Shown: positions 1 to 5,001 of the stretch, in pieces | How positions within the stretch are numbered: the first letter of the stretch is position 1 | How the letters are laid out: every line of letters starts with the position of its first letter | Source: an uncultured Capnocytophaga sp. | GTDB lineage: Bacteria; Bacteroidota; Bacteroidia; Flavobacteriales; Flavobacteriaceae | DNA length: 5,001 nt | NCBI GenBank assembly: GCA_905372595.1 | Contig: CAJPPS010000115.1 | Location: forward strand, 1-5,001 | Direction: 5' to 3' | The notes under the pieces: generated by a model | What the model was told of the DNA's origin: nothing | What the model saw: the letters and a program-made list of their open reading frames with translations, nothing else | Databases searched by the model: none | Made by a program: the position numbers and the translations under genes

Positions 1-1
1 T

Positions 2-304
2 TCAGGACAATTACGCTTCAAAGAACAAGTATTTTTGCTCTTGAAAGAGAAATTTCCTACCGTTGATATCACGAAAAACTTCTCGTTCGGAGGATATACG
101 ATAGATATATTATTGAAAAATGCGCAAAAAACACCTATCGCCATCGAGTGTATCAGCAAATCTATCTATCAAAATGAGATGGGATATTTAGAAGATTTGC
201 ATAAAGAGAAGATTATTTCCCAATCTGGATACCATTACTTGAGGATTCACGCCGATGTTCCTATGAATGATTATCTGATGCTACTCGAAAAACAACTGAA
301 TTAA
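2..304 (+). CDS. C-terminal fragment of a protein with a probable Vsr-like (PD-(D/E)XK) endonuclease-fold domain, possibly the tail of a helicase
   Basis: The frame is open from the left edge of the window to a TAA at 302-304, so these 100 codons are taken as the end of a longer gene; a TTG at 35 is in frame but there is no reason to start there. Using visible-residue numbering, the pattern is a helix (5-18), a Gly-Gly-Tyr-Thr-Ile-Asp strand (30-35), an Ile-Ala-Ile-Glu-Cys strand (46-50), a charged helix (about 57-74), then Gly-Tyr-His-Tyr-Leu-Arg-Ile (76-82). This order matches the C-terminal Vsr-like nuclease domain (REase_MTES_1575/DUF559 type) found at the end of many superfamily 1 helicase-like proteins, where the motifs usually read 'YRIDL', 'IECDG' and 'GW..HRI'. 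Asp35 and Glu49 would be the acidic active-site positions. The usual Asp-Gly after Glu-Cys is Ile-Ser here, so catalytic activity is uncertain. The parent protein and its function cannot be fixed from this fragment. It ends 2 nt before mnmD, which suggests co-transcription. Confidence 0.5.
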   Translation, partial: SGQLRFKEQVFLLLKEKFPTVDITKNFSFGGYTIDILLKNAQKTPIAIECISKSIYQNEMGYLEDLHKEKIISQSGYHYLRIHADVPMNDYLMLLEKQLN

Positions 305-306
305 GA

Positions 307-969
307 ATGAAAAGAAAGATAATACTCACGCAAGACGGTTCTTCTACGCTGGAAATAGAAGCGTGGGGGGAGCATTACCATTCCGTTCGTGGCGCAATTC
401 AGGAAGCCTATCACGTTTTTATACAAAATGGGCTGTCTCTCTTCCCCAAAAGAGAAGTAAATATCCTAGAAATAGGGTTAGGAACGGGTCTTAACGCCTT
501 TATTACTTTCTTAGAACACAATCATTTGGGTCAGATTATCCATTACGAAGGTATTGAAGCCTATCCCCTGACCCTTGAGGAAGTCGCCCAGCTGAATTAT
601 ACGAGCCAACTCGGTGTAACTGACCAAGAACCTACCTTTCAGCTCATACATCAATCCCCTTGGGAAGAGACAATCAAGATATCAGAGAGCTTTTCTCTGA
701 AGAAGCGAAAGGCGTTCTTTGAGGATATTACGGATATAGAGCGGTTCGACCTTATCTATTTTGATGCTTTTGGGGCACGCGTACAGCCTGAACTATGGAC
801 TTCTTTTATCTTTGATAAGATGTATAAAAGCTTGAGAAAGAACGGAATATTAGTTACTTATGCCTCCAAGGGTAGTGCCAGAAGAGCAATGCTGGAAGTA
901 GGCTTCTCGGTAGAGAAACTTCCGGGGGCAATGGGCAAAAGAGAGATGCTAAGAGCCTTAAAAGAATAG
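307..969 (+). CDS. mnmD: tRNA (5-methylaminomethyl-2-thiouridine)(34)-methyltransferase MnmD, stand-alone
   Basis: This 220-residue protein is a SAM-dependent methyltransferase of the MnmC N-terminal (MTase) family, existing without the FAD-dependent oxidase half of E. coli MnmC. The family methylates the aminomethyl group on wobble U34 of certain tRNAs in the cytoplasm, the last step of mnm5(s2)U formation. Diagnostic stretches are the N-terminal Gly-Glu-His-Tyr-His-Ser (21-26), the SAM-binding loop Leu-Glu-Ile-Gly-Leu-Gly-Thr-Gly-Leu-Asn (54-63), an acidic strand end at Glu84 in Gly-Ile-Glu-Ala-Tyr, Tyr-Phe-Asp-Ala-Phe-Gly (151-156, the DAF motif that holds the conserved active-site Asp) followed by Pro-Glu-Leu-Trp, Thr-Tyr-Ala-Ser-Lys-Gly (184-189), and the C-terminal Gly-Lys-Arg-Glu-Met-Leu-Arg-Ala (210-217). 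Length is normal for stand-alone MnmD, and the protein is complete. The ATG at 307 is chosen because it gives the family's usual N terminus; it has no clear Shine-Dalgarno sequence, as is common in Bacteroidota. The 2-nt gap to the upstream gene suggests translation from the same message. No oxidase (mnmC C-terminal half) gene is visible. Confidence 0.93.
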   Translation: MKRKIILTQDGSSTLEIEAWGEHYHSVRGAIQEAYHVFIQNGLSLFPKREVNILEIGLGTGLNAFITFLEHNHLGQIIHYEGIEAYPLTLEEVAQLNYTSQLGVTDQEPTFQLIHQSPWEETIKISESFSLKKRKAFFEDITDIERFDLIYFDAFGARVQPELWTSFIFDKMYKSLRKNGILVTYASKGSARRAMLEVGFSVEKLPGAMGKREMLRALKE

Positions 970-977
970 TGTATTTG
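970..977 (+). promoter_or_regulatory. Weak candidate -7 box before bioD
   Basis: The eight bases TGTATTTG directly after the mnmD stop differ from the Bacteroidota -7 consensus TAnnTTTG by one base. A start of transcription a few bases downstream would give bioD a leader of roughly 35 nt. No convincing TTG-type -33 element was seen about 19-21 nt upstream, inside the end of mnmD. bioD may equally be transcribed by read-through from mnmD, since no terminator hairpin is visible in the 51-nt gap. Confidence 0.25.
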
Positions 978-1020
978 GAGAATTTTTCCTTCTTTTATAT
1001 AACGTAAAAAAATCAAAAAA

Positions 1021-1635
1021 ATGAACGATACTTATTTCATTACAGGAATCTCTACGGAAGTAGGGAAAACAATGTCTTCTGCTATCGTTGTGGAATCACT
1101 TCAAGCAGATTATTGGAAACCTATTCAGTCCGGAGACTTGGATAATTCTGATACGATGAAAGTTAAATCCCTCATTTCCAATAGTATCAGTACCTTTTTT
1201 CCTTCTAGTTATGAATTTGACTACCCTGCAAGCCCGCATCTTTCGGCACAAATGGAGGGAAGGCATATCGAACTAGCGCATATTAAGCGTCCGCATAGCT
1301 CGAATACCCTTGTAATAGAGGGTGCTGGAGGGCTTTTTGTACCTCTAAATGAGCGAAATACGATTCTAGACCTGATGCTTCCTACTGATAAAATAGTCCT
1401 CATTTCTCGCCATTACTTGGGCAGTATCAATCACACGATGCTTTCCGTAGAGGCTTTGCAGAGACGCGGATTGAATATCTTTGGAATTATCTTCAGTGGC
1501 GAAGAGAATACCGCTACAGAATCTTGGATTGCTTCATATACACAGATACCTATAATAGGTAGAATAGAGGAAGAACCTTTTTTTGATAAGAATACCATCA
1601 AGAAATACGCCGATTTGTTTAAGAAAAAACTCTAA
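1021..1635 (+). CDS. bioD: ATP-dependent dethiobiotin synthetase BioD
   Basis: BioD closes the ureido ring of dethiobiotin from 7,8-diaminopelargonic acid, CO2 and ATP, the step before biotin synthase; it is a cytoplasmic homodimer. The 204-residue protein shows the whole family signature. The P-loop is Gly-Ile-Ser-Thr-Glu-Val-Gly-Lys-Thr (9-17), and Trp-Lys-Pro-Ile-Gln-Ser-Gly (32-38) carries the substrate-binding Lys33. Asn-Ser-Asp-Thr (42-45) has Asp44, equivalent to the metal-binding Asp54 of the E. coli enzyme. Further on are Pro-Ala-Ser-Pro-His (69-73), Glu-Gly-Ala-Gly-Gly (100-104) with the conserved Glu100 (E. coli Glu115), and Leu-Gly-Ser-Ile-Asn-His-Thr-Met (133-140). It is slightly shorter than E. 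coli BioD (about 225) but similar to flavobacterial versions, and appears complete. The ATG at 1021 sits just before the first beta strand and follows an A-rich leader with no Shine-Dalgarno, which suits Bacteroidota. No bioA, bioB, bioC or bioF is in the window, so any biotin operon would have to lie elsewhere. Confidence 0.95.
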   Translation: MNDTYFITGISTEVGKTMSSAIVVESLQADYWKPIQSGDLDNSDTMKVKSLISNSISTFFPSSYEFDYPASPHLSAQMEGRHIELAHIKRPHSSNTLVIEGAGGLFVPLNERNTILDLMLPTDKIVLISRHYLGSINHTMLSVEALQRRGLNIFGIIFSGEENTATESWIASYTQIPIIGRIEEEPFFDKNTIKKYADLFKKKL

Positions 1636-1655
1636 ATATCTTTTTAAATTATTAC

Positions 1656-1667
1656 TTAACACGTTAA
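1656..1667. repeat. Short palindrome TTAAC-AC-GTTAA upstream of the SGNH/MBOAT operon
   Basis: Two perfect 5-base inverted arms (TTAAC and GTTAA) flank a 2-base centre, forming a 12-bp dyad. Its right edge lies about 17 nt before the -7 box at 1685-1692, so it covers the place where the -33 element is expected. That position would suit a repressor or activator site. It is short and lies in AT-rich DNA, where such dyads arise by chance, so an operator role is only a suggestion. It is too short and lacks the following T-run to be an intrinsic terminator for bioD. Confidence 0.3.
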
Positions 1668-1684
1668 ATAAAATATAACAACCA

Positions 1685-1692
1685 TATATTTG
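1685..1692 (+). promoter_or_regulatory. Bacteroidota-type -7 promoter box (TAnnTTTG) for the SGNH/MBOAT operon
   Basis: TATATTTG matches the TAnnTTTG -7 consensus read by the Bacteroidota primary sigma factor exactly. It lies in the 108-nt gap after bioD, 51 nt before the ATG at 1744, which would give a leader of roughly 40-45 nt. The -33 region (around 1661-1666) has GTTA rather than a clean TTG or TTTG, so that half is weak. A second near-match, AATTTTTG at 1696-1703, overlaps the expected transcription start. The leader then runs A- and C-rich up to the start codon without a Shine-Dalgarno, as is usual in this phylum. Confidence 0.6.
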
Positions 1693-1743
1693 CACAATTT
1701 TTGCAGGGGAAAATCTCCAAACTACAACAAACAACACTAAATA

Positions 1744-3231
1744 ATGAGGACGCAAACGAAAATATTACGATTCATAGGAATTTCTATGGCACTCATCACC
1801 ACGATGTTATTACATTCTAAGATGAGCAAATTCTCTGTGGGTTCGCCTGATGATGATACTTCTATCAGTACAAATAAGCAGGATAAGAATAGGGAACCCT
1901 CCGTTTATGAGAATATCTATAACCCAGAAGCCCTAAACCCTTTCTTTGAGAAATTAAAAGCCTTGGATTCTCTTAAGGATAGGAAGCTGAACATCGTGCA
2001 TATAGGTGATTCGCACGTACAAGCCGATGCGATGACCAATGAAGTAAGGCAACAAATGCAGGCGCTCTTTGGTAACGGAGGGCTTGGATTGGTATTCCCC
2101 TACTCTCTTATGAAGACGAATGGAGAGAGAAACGTGCGATTTTCTTCTAACATCAGTTGGGAAAGCCAGAAAAACACAATGAGTTCCAATACCGAAACGA
2201 TTGGAATTACAGGTTATTCGTTGCTGACCACCAACAAAAACTTCGTTATCGAGCTGAGTTTGAAGAACAAAAACTACCTCTTCAATACACTCAAGATACT
2301 AACACCTAAGAATAAGCACTTTTTCGAGTTAGCCACTAGCAAATTTGGTGTAACTATTCCCCCTGCACCACCTACGCAAGTGGCGTACAAAACAATTGCT
2401 CATAAAGTTCAGAAGGGAGAGACGCTTTATTCTTTGTCAAGAAAATATAATGTTCAACTAAGTAAAATCCAGTCCGTTAATCATCTTAAGGGGACTAATA
2501 TCCGTATAGGAGAGACCCTAAAAATTCCTACCGAGAAAAAGATAATAGAAGCCTCCTCAAGAGAAAGAAATATCAACTTGCAAGGGTTCGACCTGATTTC
2601 GAACATCGATTCCTTATCTGGATACACATACCGTAATCTAGGGGGATTGGATAAGGTTTATCTCACGCCCAATGCCCAGAATAATAATTTTGCACTCAAT
2701 GGGATTGTTCTTGAGAACGATCAGAGTGGAATTATATACCATTCTATAGGAGTGAATGGAGCGCGCTTTTCGGATTATAATAAGTGTAGTCTGTTCTTTG
2801 AGCAGGTGCCAGCACTCCAGCCCGACTTAATCATTGTTTCCTTGGGTACCAACGAGACATTCGGCAAACTATCAGCCGCTCAATATGATGAACAGGTAAG
2901 AATTTTCCTCCAGCAGATACGCACACAGTATGGGGATTGTCCCATTTTGCTAACATCTCCTCCCCCATCGTTATTTAAGCGTAAGATTCCCAATCATCTT
3001 TGTGAAGAATATGCTACCATCCTAATAGATAATGCCATTAAGGACAACTATGGAGTATTCGATTTGTATAGTATTCTAGGCGGCGTAGAGGCAATGCCAG
3101 AGCTTATAAAGCAGAATTTTATTTCCAATGACCGCATACACTATACCCACGAGGGATATGTATCACAAGGAGACTTACTCTTTGAGGCAATTAAGAACAA
3201 TTATTTAAAGTATAAAAAGCAATCTAAATAA
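1744..3231 (+). CDS. Exported SGNH/GDSL-fold protein with an embedded LysM domain; probable cell-wall polymer O-acyltransferase or O-acylesterase
   Basis: The 495-residue protein begins with a basic stretch and a hydrophobic segment (about 7-23), a signal peptide or signal anchor without lipobox or clear cleavage site. Residues 24-60 are a polar linker. The SGNH catalytic domain follows. Block I is Gly-Asp-Ser-His (88-91) with nucleophile Ser90; a probable block II glycine is Gly339; block III is Leu-Gly-Thr-Asn-Glu (367-371) with Asn370; block V is Asp463-Arg-Ile-His466. All catalytic positions are present. Between blocks I and II are about 245 residues, a beta-rich region (about 130-335) interrupted by one LysM domain (about 220-262: Val-Gln-Lys-Gly-Glu-Thr-Leu, then Ile-Gly-Glu-Thr-Leu-Lys-Ile-Pro). 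LysM binds N-acetylglucosamine-containing glycans, usually peptidoglycan. The GDSH block, the DxxH spacing and the large insert recall the peptidoglycan O-acetylesterase Ape1 and the transferase PatB. The MBOAT gene starts 11 nt later, so a joint role in polymer O-acylation in the periplasm is likely. Transferase versus esterase cannot be decided, and substrate is inferred. The ATG at 1744 is the first one that keeps the export signal whole. Confidence 0.8.
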   Translation: MRTQTKILRFIGISMALITTMLLHSKMSKFSVGSPDDDTSISTNKQDKNREPSVYENIYNPEALNPFFEKLKALDSLKDRKLNIVHIGDSHVQADAMTNEVRQQMQALFGNGGLGLVFPYSLMKTNGERNVRFSSNISWESQKNTMSSNTETIGITGYSLLTTNKNFVIELSLKNKNYLFNTLKILTPKNKHFFELATSKFGVTIPPAPPTQVAYKTIAHKVQKGETLYSLSRKYNVQLSKIQSVNHLKGTNIRIGETLKIPTEKKIIEASSRERNINLQGFDLISNIDSLSGYTYRNLGGLDKVYLTPNAQNNNFALNGIVLENDQSGIIYHSIGVNGARFSDYNKCSLFFEQVPALQPDLIIVSLGTNETFGKLSAAQYDEQVRIFLQQIRTQYGDCPILLTSPPPSLFKRKIPNHLCEEYATILIDNAIKDNYGVFDLYSILGGVEAMPELIKQNFISNDRIHYTHEGYVSQGDLLFEAIKNNYLKYKKQSK

Positions 3232-3242
3232 ATATTACTACC

Positions 3243-4955
3243 TTGAATACAAGTGGTTTATCAGATTTTCTCTATCGTACTCTTTTAGAGAATTTTCCGT
3301 ACTCTTTTAATGATATCCTATCTAATATAAAGAGTTGGTTCGTTTATGATCCTAAGCATCCTTTACTGTTCAATAGCAGTCTTTTTTTGGGGATGTTTTT
3401 GGTCTTTTATTTAGTATATATTTTCACGAAGAAGCATACCTATTTCCGTACGGTATATGTAGGGTTATTTTCGTTATTTTTCTATTATAAAGCAGGCGGA
3501 GAATACTTTATACTTCTGGTTCTATCCTCTGCTTTGAACTACTTCTTAGCTGATCAAATCTATAAGAGAGAAAAGCAACAAAGGATTAAGCTCTGTTTTC
3601 TGGTGATAAGCATCATAGCGAACTTAGGATTTTTAGGATATTTCAAATATACTAACTTCCTAATTGATAGTTTCAATCATCTTTTTTCAGGGAGATTGCA
3701 GTTTCAAGATATCATTTTACCTATTGGTATCTCTTTCTACACCTTCCAGACGATGAGTTACACCATCGATGTATACAGAAACGAGATAGCACCAGCTAAA
3801 TCATTCTTGGATTTCACCTTTTTTGTATGTTTCTTTCCGCAGTTGGTGGCGGGACCTATTGTAAGAGCTAAGGATTTCATCCCGCAAATTTACCAAAAAA
3901 TAACCTTAACCAAGAAGGAAACGTCTTTTGCGTTGTTTCTTATCATAGGTGGATTGCTAAAAAAGGCGGTTATTTCTGATTATATTTCGATTAATTTTGT
4001 TGATCGAATATTCGACGCACCTAATAGTTATACTCCTTTCGAGAACTTGATGGCAGTATATGGATACTCTTTACAGATTTATTGTGACTTTTCGGGCTAT
4101 TCCGATATGGCTATTGGGCTTGCTTTGCTTATGGGATTCACGCTTCCTGAGAACTTTCGTACGCCTTACCAATCGAAGAACATTACAGAGTTCTGGCACC
4201 GGTGGCATATATCTCTCTCTACTTGGCTAAAAGATTATCTTTATATTCCTTTAGGAGGTAATCGGCAGGGGAGTTTTTGTGGTTATTTATTTCCTTTTGC
4301 ATTCTTTGCGGGAGCATTAGCTTGGGCTATCTCGGAGAAACCTATCAGTTCTATTCCATTAATAATTGTTTTGGTAAGTATTATTCTATTAGCTTATTCA
4401 ATATTACTTTCTCCCAACCGAAAGAAATCACTGAGAAGTCATTCTAATCAATTAACCACGATGTTATTGGGTGGATTATGGCACGGAGCCAGCTTAAGAT
4501 TCATCATCTGGGGGGCATTACATGGGTTTGCTTTAGCATTACATAAGTCTTTCCGAGAAATATTCCCTGAAAAAAGTAATAAAAATAGCTTCCCCTCTAG
4601 ACGAATACTCCCTATTATATATACATTTATTACGTTTCATTTTGTAGCATTCTGTTGGATATTCTTCCGTGCAAAGGATTTTTCTATAGCAATGAATGTT
4701 ATTGAAAATATAGGGAAAGTTACCTTTGATCCTCATCAATGGAAAGTAATTATAGAGGGGTATAGGAATATATTTTTATTACTGGTTATTGGTTTTATTT
4801 GGCATTTTTTTCCTGCAAAATGGAATCTTTTTTTGAAAAATAGCTTTGAAAAAACCCCTCTAATAGGCAAAGCTCTTATACTTGCTTTTGTTTTTTGGAT
4901 AGTTTATGCTACCGCCTCCACAGGACCTCAGCCTTTCATTTACTTCCAATTCTAA
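3243..4955 (+). CDS. MBOAT-family membrane-bound O-acyltransferase (AlgI/PatA/DltB-like)
   Basis: This 570-residue polytopic inner-membrane protein belongs to the MBOAT family, which transfers acyl groups, commonly acetyl, across the membrane for modifying extracytoplasmic polymers. Landmarks are Leu-Phe-Asn-Ser-Ser (42-46) opening the first membrane helix (where AlgI-type proteins usually begin), Tyr-Phe-Lys-Tyr (133-136), Pro-Ile-Gly-Ile-Ser-Phe-Tyr-Thr-Phe-Gln (160-169), Phe-Pro-Gln-Leu-Val-Ala-Gly-Pro (198-205), Tyr-Cys-Asp-Phe-Ser-Gly-Tyr-Ser-Asp (280-288), Phe-Trp-His-Arg-Trp-His (317-322), Leu-Gly-Gly-Asn-Arg (337-341), and Gly-Gly-Leu-Trp-His-Gly-Ala-Ser (410-417), whose His414 is the invariant MBOAT histidine. 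It ends in Gln-Pro-Phe-Ile-Tyr-Phe-Gln-Phe, typical of Bacteroidota members, so it is complete. Two extras are an N-terminal amphipathic stretch of about 40 residues, and some 60 extra residues (about 342-403) with two hydrophobic segments between GGNR and the catalytic loop. The start is taken as TTG at 3243: no in-frame ATG occurs before codon 51, and upstream the frame reaches a stop at 3225-3227. The 11-nt spacing from the SGNH gene suggests one operon and coupled translation. Confidence 0.93.
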   Translation: MNTSGLSDFLYRTLLENFPYSFNDILSNIKSWFVYDPKHPLLFNSSLFLGMFLVFYLVYIFTKKHTYFRTVYVGLFSLFFYYKAGGEYFILLVLSSALNYFLADQIYKREKQQRIKLCFLVISIIANLGFLGYFKYTNFLIDSFNHLFSGRLQFQDIILPIGISFYTFQTMSYTIDVYRNEIAPAKSFLDFTFFVCFFPQLVAGPIVRAKDFIPQIYQKITLTKKETSFALFLIIGGLLKKAVISDYISINFVDRIFDAPNSYTPFENLMAVYGYSLQIYCDFSGYSDMAIGLALLMGFTLPENFRTPYQSKNITEFWHRWHISLSTWLKDYLYIPLGGNRQGSFCGYLFPFAFFAGALAWAISEKPISSIPLIIVLVSIILLAYSILLSPNRKKSLRSHSNQLTTMLLGGLWHGASLRFIIWGALHGFALALHKSFREIFPEKSNKNSFPSRRILPIIYTFITFHFVAFCWIFFRAKDFSIAMNVIENIGKVTFDPHQWKVIIEGYRNIFLLLVIGFIWHFFPAKWNLFLKNSFEKTPLIGKALILAFVFWIVYATASTGPQPFIYFQF

Positions 4956-5001
4956 GAGCAAAATAATAATTAAGTATATTTTAACTTTTATCAAAATATT
5001 G

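Noticed and set aside
970..1000. Possible terminator after mnmD (GGA...TCC followed by T-rich bases)
   Set aside because: The stem would be only about 3 bp, too weak for an intrinsic terminator.
1221..1403. 60-codon open frame on the - strand
   Set aside because: It lies wholly inside bioD, overlapping the strongly conserved region, and its translation resembles no protein I recognise.
1534..1755. 73-codon open frame on the - strand across the bioD end and the promoter gap
   Set aside because: It overlaps the 3' end of bioD, the promoter on the + strand and the start of the SGNH gene, and looks like chance coding from AT-rich DNA.
4539..4739. 66-codon open frame on the - strand
   Set aside because: It is the antisense of MBOAT membrane-protein sequence, with no recognisable domain.
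4956..5001. Possible terminator or promoter after the MBOAT gene
   Set aside because: Only a 4-bp AAGT/ACTT pairing is visible in AT-rich sequence and no full TAnnTTTG box; the window ends before anything can be supported.

Overview
This AT-rich window looks like a chromosomal segment from a Bacteroidota bacterium, most likely a member of the Flavobacteriia (a Capnocytophaga-like genome is possible, but that is an impression from remembered proteins, not a search). Four things point there: A-rich leaders without Shine-Dalgarno sequences, a perfect TAnnTTTG-type -7 box, MnmD and BioD proteins that read like flavobacterial versions, and an SGNH/MBOAT gene pair of the Bacteroidota type. All genes are on the + strand and none looks broken.

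Left part (2-1635): the C-terminal 100 codons of a protein that starts outside the window, probably the Vsr-like endonuclease-fold tail of a larger helicase-type protein. It is followed after 2 nt by mnmD, a stand-alone tRNA wobble-uridine methyltransferase. After a short AT-rich gap comes bioD, dethiobiotin synthetase, with no other biotin gene in view. These are housekeeping genes.

Right part (1636-4955): a 108-nt intergenic region carries a good Bacteroidota promoter and a short palindrome. It leads into a two-gene operon. The first gene encodes an exported SGNH-fold protein with a LysM peptidoglycan-binding domain embedded inside the catalytic domain. Eleven nt later comes a complete MBOAT-family membrane O-acyltransferase with an apparent extra membrane segment. 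By analogy with PatA/PatB/Ape1 and alginate acetylation systems, the MBOAT would carry acyl groups across the inner membrane. The SGNH protein would then add them to, or remove them from, a cell-wall polymer, and the LysM domain suggests peptidoglycan or a polymer lying against it. This pair is the most interesting part of the window; the acyl group, target and direction of the reaction are inferred.

No RNA genes, mobile elements, CRISPR arrays or convincing intrinsic terminators were seen. The last 46 nt (4956-5001) are AT-rich and non-coding as far as visible.
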